Source of the DNA: an uncultured beta proteobacterium
GTDB taxonomy: Bacteria > Pseudomonadota > Gammaproteobacteria > Burkholderiales > Burkholderiaceae_C
DNA: 64,000 nucleotides
Assembly (NCBI GenBank): GCA_903873485.1
Contig: CAIQOO010000101.1
Span: 1 to 64,000, forward strand
Direction of reading: 5' to 3'
The notes under the pieces are model-generated. The model searched no databases. It worked only from the letters and a program-made list of their open reading frames with translations, and was not told the origin of the DNA. Shown in pieces: positions 47,676 to 58,500 of the stretch. Within the stretch, counting starts at the first letter, position 1, and each line of letters begins with the position of its first letter. The position numbers and the translations under genes were made by a program.

Positions 47676-49496
47676 TCAGACAAACAGGTCCAGCGTGTGT
47701 CCAACTGAAGGATTCAGGCTGCGGCTTGCCAAAGGCGCCGCCGACTGGTCTGACGCCGTCATTGTCGGTTTTGCCGATTGTCGGGGCTGTTGGGCATCGG
47801 CGGCGGCATCCCTGCTGCCAGAAGCCCCAACCGAAACACCGCTGAGCTGCAAACCCTCGCCTGAAAGCAGGTCTCTGAGTTGCGCGGTGGCCGCCTCAAG
47901 CACCCATCGCACATCAGCCTGGTTGGTGCGGAAGTCAATTTGCGCCTGATCACCGGTGAGTGAAATGCTCACTTCAACCGGCTCGCTGCCAAAACCTTCG
48001 AGCGTGAGCTTAGCGCTCTGCACGCCGTGCGTCGCCCAGTAACTGACGGTTTCGGCTACTGCCGTATCGGGCACGGTGGCGGCTGCGGCCTCAATCTCAT
48101 AAGGCGCGTCGGCGCGTGCGTTGACTGCGGAGGCCGACCCAAACCAGCCCTCGGCCCCCGCCGCGCCCGGCCGGGCCAATGGTTTCGCCCCAAAACGATT
48201 CTGGGTTGGCACTAGGGCATCTCCTGCTCCGCTGGCAAGCATGGCGTTGCCAAGGTCTGATGTTGCCGCCAAATCGAGCGTGGCCGAATGCGACTTGGCG
48301 TCCCGCAACTCAGACAACATGGTCGTCAAGGACGGCGACTGTTGCCAGCCCTTATGCACTGGTGGCCCATCGGGCAAGGTTTGCATAAGCTGCCCGGCAG
48401 CCGGTTGATCGCGGCTTGCAGGCTCGCTTCCCGCCACCTCAGACCGTGTTGCAACCTGCGCCAAGTCTGCGCCTGTCACACCCGCCAAACCTGCGGGTGC
48501 TGGCTTGTTGCCCTGAAAAGCGCCTTTTCCATCGAGCGTCAAGCCACTGACAGCCGGTGATGCAAGCGTTTTGCCGATATCTGGATTTGCAACAAAATTA
48601 ATAGCTGGAAGCGCTGATGCAGCAAGGGCTTGAGCCACTTTTTGATTCAAGACCGGAGCCGCACCCAATGGCGCTGACTTGAGGGTTTGTCCGTTCGGGC
48701 TGAGCTTGGCCTGTCCTGAGCTTGCCGCAGGATAGATGCCTTCATTGCCCTTCGACAAGCTCAGGGTGAACGGGAAATTTTGGAAGGTTTTTTCGCCCAG
48801 GTCAGTGCCATCGGGATCAGCACCCAAACTTGTCGGGATGACCTTGCCGCCTGGCGACGCAGACTGTTGGCCGGTCATCGCACTGCCGATACTGATCGGC
48901 GTGGCGGTCATCGCGCTGCCGATACTGATCGGCGTGGCGGTCATCGCGCTGCCGATATCGACCAGTGCGGCGGTTTTGCCGAGGTTTGGATTTGCCACCA
49001 AATTTATAGCTGGAAGCGCAGATGCAGCAAGGGTTGGAGCCATTTTTTGATGCAAAACCGGCTGACCGACCCAGGTCGGCACGCCGACGTTTGCCGATTG
49101 TGTTGCGCCGGTCAAACCGGTCATCAAGGCACGGGTGTCGGTCGGTGTGACAGTCTTGCCGGCATCTTGACTTGCAACCAAACTCATAGCTGTCAGCGCA
49201 TACCCAGCAAGGGCTGGAGGCATATTTTGCTCTAAAACAGAAGCCGTCGCGGCAGCCCCGCCCGGCCCCGGCAGTACTGGCTGCCCTGGCTGCGCCAGCA
49301 GCGCGGCTTCACCCGCCACCGTCAGACTGTCTGCCTGGGCGACTGGTTCCGCCAGCAAATCCATCAGCATGGAAAACCCCGATGCCACACCACCGCCAGC
49401 CGAATCGGCCTTGCCTGCCTTGTTGCCGCCTCGGTGATTGGCACCCGCCACCGACCGGTGGCTTTGCACTGCGCTGCTTGATTCGATGCTCATCAA
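47676..49496 (-). CDS. fliK: flagellar hook-length control protein FliK (repeat-rich central region)
   Basis: C-terminal Flg_hook-like VSYWATHGVQSAKLTLEGFGSEPVEVSISLTGDQAQIDFRTNQADVRWVLEAATAQLRDLL; position between fliJ and fliL. Confidence 0.9.
   Translation of the reverse strand: MMSIESSSAVQSHRSVAGANHRGGNKAGKADSAGGGVASGFSMLMDLLAEPVAQADSLTVAGEAALLAQPGQPVLPGPGGAAATASVLEQNMPPALAGYALTAMSLVASQDAGKTVTPTDTRALMTGLTGATQSANVGVPTWVGQPVLHQKMAPTLAASALPAINLVANPNLGKTAALVDIGSAMTATPISIGSAMTATPISIGSAMTGQQSASPGGKVIPTSLGADPDGTDLGEKTFQNFPFTLSLSKGNEGIYPAASSGQAKLSPNGQTLKSAPLGAAPVLNQKVAQALAASALPAINFVANPDIGKTLASPAVSGLTLDGKGAFQGNKPAPAGLAGVTGADLAQVATRSEVAGSEPASRDQPAAGQLMQTLPDGPPVHKGWQQSPSLTTMLSELRDAKSHSATLDLAATSDLGNAMLASGAGDALVPTQNRFGAKPLARPGAAGAEGWFGSASAVNARADAPYEIEAAAATVPDTAVAETVSYWATHGVQSAKLTLEGFGSEPVEVSISLTGDQAQIDFRTNQADVRWVLEAATAQLRDLLSGEGLQLSGVSVGASGSRDAAADAQQPRQSAKPTMTASDQSAAPLASRSLNPSVGHTLDLFV
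48593..48650. repeat. ~50 bp repeat-family copy inside fliK
   Basis: acaaaattaatagctggaagcgctgatgcagcaagggcttgagccactttttgat. Confidence 0.75.
48691..48773. repeat. REP-like composite element inside fliK coding sequence
   Basis: ccgttcgggctgagcttggcctgtcctgagcttgccgcagga...cccttcgacaagctcagggtgaacgg; same core as 8650-8720. Confidence 0.85.
48874..48972. repeat. three tandem 33 bp units inside fliK
   Basis: gtcatcgc(a/g)ctgccgatactgatcggcgtggcg x2 plus a third diverged unit; encodes (IGSAMTATPIS)n. Confidence 0.9.
49000..49060. repeat. ~50 bp repeat-family copy inside fliK
   Basis: aaatttatagctggaagcgcagatgcagcaagggttggagccattttttgatgc. Confidence 0.75.
49180..49240. repeat. ~50 bp repeat-family copy inside fliK (diverged)
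   Basis: aaactcatagctgtcagcgcatacccagcaagggctggaggcatattttgctc. Confidence 0.7.
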
Positions 49497-49954
49497 TCAT
49501 TCTCCACTTGTAACCGCAATTGACGTTGGGTCTGCTGGGAGGCAAACTCATCCATCTCCTTTTGATCCCGGCGCTGCAGCACTTTGGCCTGGGTCGCCTG
49601 GCGCTGGCTCAGCACCAGTTTCAGGCTGGCCAGGCGCAGATCGGCTTGCACCTGGTGCTGCCGGGCATCTTCCACCCGGCGGGCAGCACTGGCCAATGCC
49701 CCATCCTGCAAGGCAATCGCCTGGTTCAAGCGGCCCATAAACTGGTATTGGTGGTGCAACAACTCGGTGTTGGTGCTGCGCTGGGCAGCTTGCACCCAGC
49801 GCTGATCGGTTTCTTGCGCATATTGCTGCAGTTGCTTCATCTGATCCTGTGCAAACACCTGTGCCCGCAGCATCGCCTGCGATTGCGCCACGGCCTGGTC
49901 ACGCTTGACCGTGGCCAGTTCGATCGCCAGCATCAAAGTTCTGAAAGCGGCCAT
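49493..49954 (-). CDS. fliJ: flagellar FliJ protein
   Basis: coiled-coil 153 aa protein between fliI and fliK. Confidence 0.88.
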   Translation of the reverse strand: MAAFRTLMLAIELATVKRDQAVAQSQAMLRAQVFAQDQMKQLQQYAQETDQRWVQAAQRSTNTELLHHQYQFMGRLNQAIALQDGALASAARRVEDARQHQVQADLRLASLKLVLSQRQATQAKVLQRRDQKEMDEFASQQTQRQLRLQVEND

Positions 49955-49973
49955 GGGTTTGCCTTGTCGTCAA

Positions 49974-51410
49974 TCAACGCCCGGATCTGGGCACCACCAG
50001 CGCGGCGCGCATGTCGCGCACGCTGGCTTCCATGCGGGCCGCTTCAAACATGTCTTGCTGCAAAAACTTCACCATTGGCTCGTGCAGGTTGATGGCTTCG
50101 TCCAGATTCCGGTCAGAGCCGCCCACATAAGCGCCAATTTGAATCAGGTCATGGCCCTTTTCATAGCGCGAATAAACTGCCTTGAAGTTTCTGGCCAGCT
50201 CAAAATGCTCGCGCGAGACCACGCTGTGCATCACCCGCGAGGCCGACTGCTCGATGTCGATGGCCGGAAAGTGGCCGGCCTCGGCCAGTGTCCGCGACAG
50301 CACAAAGTGGCCATCGAGAATCGCCCGGGCCGCATCGGCGATCGGATCTTGCTGGTCATCGCCTTCGGACAGCACGGTGTAAAACGCCGTGATCGACCCG
50401 ACCCCGTTGAGGCCATTGCCGCTGCGCTCGACCAATTGCGGCAATTTGGCAAAACAGGACGGCGGGTAACCCTTGGTGGCCGGCGGCTCACCAATCGCCA
50501 GCGCGATCTCGCGCTGCGCCATGGCGTAGCGGGTCAGCGAATCCATCAGCAGCAGCACATGTTTGCCCTTGTCCCGAAAGCTCTCGGCTACCGCCGTGGC
50601 GTAAGCCGCCCCCTGCATGCGCAGCAGCGGCGGCGCATCGGCCGGGGCTGCCACCACCACCGAGCGGGCACGCCCGTCTTTGCCCAAAATATCTTCGATA
50701 AATTCTTTCACCTCGCGGCCGCGTTCGCCAATCAGGCCCACCACAATCACATCGGCTACGGTGTAGCGGGCCATCATGCCGAGCAACACACTTTTGCCCA
50801 CGCCCGAACCGGCAAACAAGCCAATGCGCTGGCCGCGCCCGACCGTCAGCAGCGCATTGATGGCGCGAATGCCGGTATCGAGCGGCTCGCGCACCGGTGC
50901 CCGGTCCATCGCGTTGATTGGCTTGCGGTCCAGCGGCACCGACGACACATTCAAAATCGGCCCCTGGTAATCCATCGGTGCGCCATGCGCATCGACCACC
51001 CGGCCCAGCAGACCATCGCCCAATGGCAAGCGCAGTGCGCCCTGCGCCATGCTGCGATCAGCCTGGCGGCGATCACCCAGCCGCGGCACCACCACATAGG
51101 CCGGCGCCACTTCCACGCTGGCGCCACTGGAGAGTCCATGCACGTCGCCGGCCGGCATCAAAAAAGCCCGGTCATTGGAAAAACCCACCACTTCAGCCAG
51201 CACCGGTGGCTGCGACTTCATCGTCACCAGGCATTGCGAGCCGACCGGCACGCGCAGGCCCACCGCCTCCAGCACCAGGCCGGTCAATCGGGTCAGGGTG
51301 CCACGCACTTCCAGCGTGCTGCAGTTTTGCACCCGGCGCTGCGCATCCGCCAAAAATGCCTGCCACTTGGGGGCCAGTTCAGCCGTGCTCATCGGGCACC
51401 TCCCAGGCAC
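49974..51410 (-). CDS. fliI: flagellum-specific ATPase FliI
   Basis: [22 protein letters not shown]1-type ATPase family. Confidence 0.98.
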   Translation of the reverse strand: MPGRCPMSTAELAPKWQAFLADAQRRVQNCSTLEVRGTLTRLTGLVLEAVGLRVPVGSQCLVTMKSQPPVLAEVVGFSNDRAFLMPAGDVHGLSSGASVEVAPAYVVVPRLGDRRQADRSMAQGALRLPLGDGLLGRVVDAHGAPMDYQGPILNVSSVPLDRKPINAMDRAPVREPLDTGIRAINALLTVGRGQRIGLFAGSGVGKSVLLGMMARYTVADVIVVGLIGERGREVKEFIEDILGKDGRARSVVVAAPADAPPLLRMQGAAYATAVAESFRDKGKHVLLLMDSLTRYAMAQREIALAIGEPPATKGYPPSCFAKLPQLVERSGNGLNGVGSITAFYTVLSEGDDQQDPIADAARAILDGHFVLSRTLAEAGHFPAIDIEQSASRVMHSVVSREHFELARNFKAVYSRYEKGHDLIQIGAYVGGSDRNLDEAINLHEPMVKFLQQDMFEAARMEASVRDMRAALVVPRSGR

Positions 51411-52074
51411 TGTTCAGGCCCAGACTCGCCACCGCATGTTGCCAGCGCCGGGCGATGCCGGCATCCACCACCATGCCGGCCGATGCCACCACACAGCCGC
51501 CCCGCTGCACAGCCGGGTCAGCGCGCAAGTTCAGGGCAATGTCGGCAAAGTCATGCTGAATCTGTTCTCCCAGAGCGGCCAGATCGGCCGGATTGAGCTT
51601 GACTAGGGCGGTTTTGCAATCGGCACCGAGCAGGCCCAGCGCTTCATGCAAAACCGGCAACACGGCCTGCCGGTTGACCGACAGTTCCTGGCACAGCACC
51701 TGGCGCGCCAATTCACAGGCCAGCGCCAGCACATCCTGCGCCATGGCCTGCTCAGCCTGCTCAAGTTGTTGCTGCGCAGAGGCAAACAGCGCCGCCAGCC
51801 GGTCACCAGCTTCCTTGGCCTGCGTCTTCAAGAAATCCTGCATCTGGACATTGAGCGCCGCCTGCGCCTGCAGCCGCCCCTGTGCCAGACCTGCGGTAAA
51901 ACCGGCCTGGTAGCTTTGCTGCAGCGCCGATTCGGTTTGCGCCGCATCGGCTTGGGCGGCACGTGCCTTGACTTGTGCTGCCAGCAATTGCGCGGCGGTG
52001 TCAATCGCGCCAAAACGCCATTGCTCGACCTCCTCGATCTCTTCACCCGGAATAAAGCGTGCGTAGTTACGCAT
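51379..52074 (-). CDS. fliH: flagellar assembly protein FliH
   Basis: Gln/Ala-rich coiled coil, position between fliG and fli[20 protein letters not shown]. Confidence 0.9.
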   Translation of the reverse strand: MRNYARFIPGEEIEEVEQWRFGAIDTAAQLLAAQVKARAAQADAAQTESALQQSYQAGFTAGLAQGRLQAQAALNVQMQDFLKTQAKEAGDRLAALFASAQQQLEQAEQAMAQDVLALACELARQVLCQELSVNRQAVLPVLHEALGLLGADCKTALVKLNPADLAALGEQIQHDFADIALNLRADPAVQRGGCVVASAGMVVDAGIARRWQHAVASLGLNSAWEVPDEHG

Positions 52075-52076
52075 GG

Positions 52077-53078
52077 CTAGACCATCGCATCATCAGCACC
52101 ACCGCCACCAATCACGATGGTGCCCTCGTCGGCCAGCCGTCGCACCGTTTTGAGAATCTCTTTTTGCTGCGCCTCTACCTCCGACAGGCGCATCGGCCCG
52201 CGCGACTCCAGGTCTTCGCGCAGCGACTCGGCAGCGCGGGTTGACATATTGGACAAAAATTTCTCCTTAAGTTCGGGCTGTGCGCCCTTCAATGCCACGA
52301 TCAGTACATCGGACGACACTTCCTTGAGCACCGACTGGATTGACTTGTCGTCGAGCTTGATCACATCGTCAAAGACAAACATCTTGTCCATGATTTTCTG
52401 CGCCAGATCGGGGTCGTGGTTGCGGATCGACTCGATCACCGTGCCCTCGATCGCGGTGCCCATCAGATTGATCATTTCAGCCGCCGTCTTGATGCCGCCA
52501 AGCGACGACTTACGCATTTTGTCACCACCGGCGAGCACCTTGAACAATACCTCGTTGAGGTCTTTCAGGGCCGAGGGCTGAATACCTTCCATGGTCGCTA
52601 CCCGCAGCATCACCTCGTTGCGCTGGCGTTCATTGAAAAACTTCAGGATGTCGGCCGCCTGGTCAAAGTCCAGATGCACCAAAATGGCCGCCACAATTTG
52701 CGGATGCTCGTTGCGCAGCAATTCGGCCACCGAGGATGGCTCCATCCATTTCAGGCTCTCGATGCCCGACACGTCGCCACCCTGCAAAATCCGGTCAATC
52801 AGCAAAGCCGCCTTGTCGTCGCCGAGCGCCCGTTTCAGCACCGAGCGCACATAATCGCCTGAATTCGACACCAGCAAGCTTTGCGCTGCGGCAATGCCGG
52901 TGAACTTGTCCACCACTTCGTTGACCCGTTCGCGGGTAATGGTCTTGATTTTGGCAATCGCCTCGCCGAGCTTTTGCACCTCTTTGGGCGACAGGTGCTT
53001 GAATACCTCGGAGGCCTCGGCCTCACCCAGAGACATCATCAAAATGGCAGCGTCTTCTAGTCCGTCAGCTTGCGGCAT
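52077..53078 (-). CDS. fliG: flagellar motor switch protein FliG
   Basis: EHPQIVAAILVHLDFDQAADILKFF; MFVFDDVIKLDDKSIQSVLKEV. Confidence 0.98.
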   Translation of the reverse strand: MPQADGLEDAAILMMSLGEAEASEVFKHLSPKEVQKLGEAIAKIKTITRERVNEVVDKFTGIAAAQSLLVSNSGDYVRSVLKRALGDDKAALLIDRILQGGDVSGIESLKWMEPSSVAELLRNEHPQIVAAILVHLDFDQAADILKFFNERQRNEVMLRVATMEGIQPSALKDLNEVLFKVLAGGDKMRKSSLGGIKTAAEMINLMGTAIEGTVIESIRNHDPDLAQKIMDKMFVFDDVIKLDDKSIQSVLKEVSSDVLIVALKGAQPELKEKFLSNMSTRAAESLREDLESRGPMRLSEVEAQQKEILKTVRRLADEGTIVIGGGGADDAMV

Positions 53079-53125
53079 GATTGAATTTCCGGTTCACGGC
53101 CTGCTCAAACATCGGTGCCACCGCG

Positions 53126-54817
53126 TCATGCGGGGGCCTCACCGTTGATCCAGGTTTTGACGATGTTAGCAACTGCTGCCGGATTGTCACGGGTTAATTT
53201 GCGGGCTTCTTCCAGTGCCACATCGCCCGGGCTCATTTCTATCGACTGGTTTCCAGCCGAACCCGGCCCGGTCAACAGCGGCCGATCAGGTTCATCAGAC
53301 TCCAGCGCATCAAGGGTGCCAGCGGGCGTTTCATCCGGCACCAGCACGGGCTGCGCCATGACTTTCAAGGCCGGGCGCACCGCTCCGAGCAGCACCAGTG
53401 CACCAAACAGCAAGGTACCCAGCGGCCAGGCAAAGCTGCGCGCCAGGTCCAGCACTTCGGGCTGCTGCCACAGCGGCACCGCCACGGTGGCCTGCTTGTC
53501 AACGGTAAAGGGTGCCGTGACCACATTCACCGAGTCCCCCCGGTCTTTGCTAAAGCCAATGGTTTCACGCACCAGCGCGGTCATCTTTTCCAACTGCGCA
53601 TCACTCATCGCCGCAGTGGTGGTCTTGCCCTTGGCATCGGTGGTGGTTTGGTGGTTGAAGACCACCGCCGCGCTGATGCGTTTGATCATGCCGGTGCTCC
53701 CGCGCACCACCCGCACGGTTTTGTCCACCTCGTAATTGATGATCGATTCACGCCGCCCGTTGCCGACACTTGACGAGGCGGCGCCAGCGGCGGCCAAGGC
53801 CTGCGCGGTGCCATTGACCAGCGCTGCCGTCGGCCCGGGCGGCTGGTTGGTGGTAGCACCTGGAACACCGGTGGGCAGGTTGCTGGTCGGCGTGCCGCTT
53901 TCGAGCAACTGCTGGCTGCGAATCGCCGTGGCATCCGGCGCCTGATTGGGCTTGAACAGTTCGGAGGTGGACTCGGTTTGCGAAAAATCGAGTTCGGCCG
54001 TCACCTGGGCGCGCACATTTTGCCGCCCCACCACCGGCTCCAGAATGTCCAGAATGCGGTTGCTGTAGAGTTGCTCAATTTGCTGAACATGCTGGAGCTG
54101 CTGGGCATCGCCGCCCATGCCGTTGTCGCCTTCCGGCGGTGTGGACAGCAATTTGCCCGAGTCGTCGAGCACACTGACCGACTTGGAGTCCATCTCTGGC
54201 ACGCTGGCCGACACCAGGTGAATGATGCCGGCAAGCTGGCTGCGATCCAGCGAGCGCCCGGCGTTCAGGCTCAGCAGCACCGAGGCAGAGGGTTTTTGCT
54301 GATCCCGAAAAAAACCATTCTGATTGGGCAAAGCCAGGTGGACGCGGGCGCTTTTCACCGATGACAACGCCTGAATCGAGCGGATCAGTTCGCCTTCGAG
54401 GCCGCGCTGAAAGGTCAGGCGCTCCTGAAACTGCGTCATGCCAAAACGGTTGGCGGTGTCCATCAGTTCAAAACCGGTGACCGTGCCTTTGGGCAAGCCT
54501 TGCGAGGCGAGCTTGAGCCGGGTGTCATAAACCATGTTGGCCGGCACCAAAATTGCGCCACCGCCGGCGGCATGCTGGTAAGGCACATTCATCTGCGTCA
54601 ACTGCGCCACGATGGCGCCGCCATCCTTGTCAGCCAGGTTGGCATACAGCACGCGCCATTCGGCTTGGCGGCCCATCATCAGACCGATGATGCCGATCGC
54701 CACAAACAGCACGATGCCAACACCCAGCCGGATGCGCTGTGCCCGGTCCAGATTGGCCAGGCGCTGGCCAATGGTCGGGTTAACGGGAATGGCGGTGATG
54801 GCAGTGGCGGCGGACAT
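53126..54817 (-). CDS. fliF: flagellar MS-ring protein FliF
   Basis: WRVLYANLADKDGGAIVAQLTQMNVPYQ; SSVKSARVHLALPNQNGF. Confidence 0.98.
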   Translation of the reverse strand: MSAATAITAIPVNPTIGQRLANLDRAQRIRLGVGIVLFVAIGIIGLMMGRQAEWRVLYANLADKDGGAIVAQLTQMNVPYQHAAGGGAILVPANMVYDTRLKLASQGLPKGTVTGFELMDTANRFGMTQFQERLTFQRGLEGELIRSIQALSSVKSARVHLALPNQNGFFRDQQKPSASVLLSLNAGRSLDRSQLAGIIHLVSASVPEMDSKSVSVLDDSGKLLSTPPEGDNGMGGDAQQLQHVQQIEQLYSNRILDILEPVVGRQNVRAQVTAELDFSQTESTSELFKPNQAPDATAIRSQQLLESGTPTSNLPTGVPGATTNQPPGPTAALVNGTAQALAAAGAASSSVGNGRRESIINYEVDKTVRVVRGSTGMIKRISAAVVFNHQTTTDAKGKTTTAAMSDAQLEKMTALVRETIGFSKDRGDSVNVVTAPFTVDKQATVAVPLWQQPEVLDLARSFAWPLGTLLFGALVLLGAVRPALKVMAQPVLVPDETPAGTLDALESDEPDRPLLTGPGSAGNQSIEMSPGDVALEEARKLTRDNPAAVANIVKTWINGEAPA

Positions 54818-54990
54818 GAGAATTTTTAAGGGAAAAAGTGCACAAGACAGTGTGCATGCCGATGATTATTTGGCCCTGATCTGAAAACATTAGCTTGAAA
54901 AGAGCGGCTTTTACCGGCTACTTCAAATTTATGTTGGGGCCGTGGCGTTGCTAGCATCCTTTTATCCCGCAATTTTGGGTGACCCACACC

Positions 54991-55308
54991 ATGAACCTCA
55001 GACTTAATCCCACCACGATGCCGGTTGCGGTTCGGCCCAACCTGGGTGCCGCTGCGTCCAAGGCAGCGACCGGCGGCATTGAGTCGGGCGGATTTTCGGG
55101 CGCCCTGAAAAGTGCCCTGTCTTCCGTCAGCGCAGCGCAAAACAATGCCGGCAAGCTGCAGCGCGAGGTGCAACTGGAAAACCCCAAAGTCAGCCTGGAA
55201 GAAACCATGGTGGCGATTCAAAAGGCACAAATCGGGTTTCAGGCGACATTGCATGTGCGAAACCGGATGGTTCAGGCTTACACTGACATCATGAATATGC
55301 AGGTGTGA
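54991..55308 (+). CDS. fliE: flagellar hook-basal body complex protein FliE
   Basis: NPKVSLEETMVAIQKAQIGFQATLHVRNRMVQAYTDIMNMQV; start trimmed to MNLRLNP. Confidence 0.96.
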   Translation: MNLRLNPTTMPVAVRPNLGAAASKAATGGIESGGFSGALKSALSSVSAAQNNAGKLQREVQLENPKVSLEETMVAIQKAQIGFQATLHVRNRMVQAYTDIMNMQV

Positions 55309-55342
55309 AGGCTGTGGTTGCCGGAGTTCTCCAAATATTTAA

Positions 55343-55390
55343 TCAAATCGGCTTTTAGCGCCCGTCCAGCTTGCCTAGTTTGCTATAAAC
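55343..55390. repeat. diverged copy of interspersed ~50 bp repeat family
   Basis: aaatcggcttttagcgcccgtccagcttgcctagtttgctataaa. Confidence 0.5.
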
Positions 55391-55548
55391 TTAATACTAT
55401 TTAATCTACTGAATGAAGTTTTGTGATGCACGTTGTTATCCTTACCGGAGTTGCCACAGGCTCTTGGCAGCCACCTTTTTTCTGTCATCATTACCAGCAT
55501 GGCGGCTTTAACGCCATGCGATTCAACGCAAATTAGAGGCAAGCCAGA

Positions 55549-58500
55549 ATGGCGATCACAGACACTCTGATCCAGGCTATTGAATGGCAAACCCAGGGCA
55601 ATCTTGATGCTGCCGTAGCGGCCTTCAACGAAGTGCTGGCACTTGATCCGAATAGCCCTCACGCACTCTATTCACTGGGCTTGATCGCAATGAACGCTGG
55701 CGAGTTGACCAACGCCTTGCAGTTGTGCGACCGTGGCATCAACGCTGCGCCAACATTTACCCAGCTTCATTACCTGCGTGCGGCCGTATTGCAGGCGATG
55801 GGGAACAAGGATGCCGCACTGGTCAGTTACGATGCCGCCTTGCAACTTGAGCCTGATCATGTCGAGGTGCTGCTTAACAGTGGTGCCATGCTGCGCACCA
55901 TGTTCAGGCACAAGGAAGCCCTGGAGCGGTTCAACAAAATCCTCACCGCCAATCCCAACCACGAGGCCGCTTTGGCCAATTGCGGCATCATGCTGACGGA
56001 GTTCAAGCAAAGTGAGCCAGCCATTGCCATGTTTGAGCGTCTGATCAAGATCAACCCGGATTTCGACTACGCCCAAGGCTTGCTGTTTTATGAGCGCTTG
56101 CATATCTGCGACTGGACTGACTTTGAGAAACACAGAACCCAGATTGTGGATGACGTGCGTGCAGGCAAACGCGCCTGCAAGTCGCTGGCTTTTATGTCGG
56201 CATCCGACAATGCCAGTGACCACCTGATAGCGGCAAAGACATTTGCCAGCGCGTACTGCCCCAAAAAAGCACAGTCTTTTTGGCAAGGTGAACGCTACCG
56301 TCATAAGAAAATTCGCCTGGCCTATGTCTCTCCCGATTTTCGTGAGCACCCGGTGGGCCACCTGATGGCAGGGGTTTTTGAACTGCACGACAAAACCCGC
56401 TTTGAAACCATCGCCATTTCGATTGGCATAGATGATGGCAGTCGCCTGCGTGCCCGCATGCTCAAAGCGTTTGATAAATTCATTGATGCCCGCGAGATGA
56501 CATCAGAGCAAATCGCACGGATGATGCGCGACATGGAAATTGACATTGCCGTGGACTTGGGTGGCTTTACCTCGGACACGCGCACCGACATTTTTGCCTA
56601 TCGTCCCGCCCCGGTGCAAGTTAATTACCTTGGCTACCCCGGCACGATGGGTACTGATTATTATGATTACATCTTGGCTGACCGGCATGTTATTCCACCC
56701 GAGCATCAGCATTTTTATACTGAAAAAGTGGCTTACTTGCCTGATACCTATTTGCCCACCGACAACAGCGTCAATATTTCAGAGCGAACTCCAACACGCG
56801 CCGAATGTGGACTGCCTGAAACTGGGTTTGTATTTTGTTCATTTAGCCTGGATTACAAAATATCGCCGCCGGTGTTCGATGTCTGGATGCGGTTGTTAGT
56901 ACAAGTGCCTGGCAGTGTATTGTGGCTCATGTCACGGGGCCAAACTCCCCAGAGAAACCTAAGAAGAGAAGCTGAAATAAGAGGGGTTGATCCTCTTCGA
57001 TTGGTGTTTGCAGGTCGTGTGCCGTTGGTTGAAGATCATCTGGCGAGATACCGGCAAGCAGATATCTTCTTGGATACCCATCCCTACAATGCACATTCTA
57101 CCGCAAGCGACGCGTTGATGGCGGGATTACCCGTGCTAACCTATATGGGAAGTAGCTTTCCATCGCGCGTGGCCGGGAGTTTACTACACTCCATTGGAAT
57201 CCCTGAGTTAATTACATACTCGTTGGCCGACTACGAGGCTTTTGCACTTAAATTGGCATTAGATAAAAATGTATTGAAATCAACAAAAGAAAGAATATTA
57301 ATCAACAGTTCAGTCAACCAGCTATTCAACACAAGACTTCATTATCAGAACCTTGAAAAAGTATATTTATCATTCCATCAGGAAAAGTTGCAAGCTGAAT
57401 CGATTTTTGGGGAATTTTCTCCCTTTAGGCAGACAAATGCGCCGGACATTCAAGAAGAAATTGCCGACTCAAGCGTCTGTGATCACTATAAGATAGTTAT
57501 AGACTGTGTCTTCTTTCAGAATTACCAGACAGGAATTGCAAGAGTTTGGAGGTCGCTACTAAAAGAGTGGTCTGACAATGATTTTTCGAAACATATAGTT
57601 ATTCTTAGTCGCGAAAATACAGCTCCTATATTTAATGGGTTTCGGTATATCAATGTTCCGTTGCACAATTATGATGATATGGAGTCTGACCGCATAATTA
57701 TCCAGCAGATATGCGATGCAGAACGTGCATCACTTTTCATCTCAACTTATTATTCTATGCCAGTTTCAACACCAAGTTTGATGATGGTACATGACATGAT
57801 TCCGGAGGTGCTAGGTTGGGACACGGCTAATACACCAATGTGGCATGAAAAGCATAGGGCTATTCTGAATGCGCATCGTTTCTTTGCAGTTTCCCAGAAT
57901 TCTGCAAATGATTTGCGACGCTTTTTCCCATCTATTGCGGCCGACCGCATAACCGTTACGCATAATGGTGTCGATCTTCACCGGTCTGGAAAACAAATCG
58001 TCAACCGTTTTTTAAAGGATATCGGCATTGATCGCCCGTATTTCCTTTTGGTTGGTGGACGCAGCAGTTACAAAAATGCGACTCTTTTCTTTTCTGCATT
58101 TGAACAATTCGGTGAACGTCGCAAGGATTTTTCAATTCTATGTACGGGGCCGCAAGAAGAACTTGAGGCAGAGTTCCGCTCGCGCGTAGGCGATGCAAAA
58201 GTTTACTTACTTAACCTTTCTGAGGATGACCTCCAGTCTGCTTACAGTGGTGCGATTGCTCTCATTTACCCTTCTCTTTACGAAGGATTTGGCATGCCAG
58301 TTATTGAAGCTATGGCCTGCCACTGTCCGGTCATCGCTTGTCCGAACAGTTCCATTCCCGAGATTGCCGGCGACGCTGCGATATTTGTTGGCGGACAGGA
58401 TGTGGCAGGGATGTTGGAGGCACTTCAACAGGTTCGGAAACCACAGGTTAGGAGGCATCTGACCAAGAAAGGTGCACTCCAAGCAAAGAGATTTTCATGG

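Noticed and set aside
54938-54955. Sigma-54-like -24/-12 promoter (GGccgtggcgttGC) upstream of fliE
   Set aside because: GG-N10-GC spacing is right but the flanking consensus is poor, and many betaproteobacteria use FlhDC/sigma-28 rather than sigma-54 for flagella. Not supportable without mapping.
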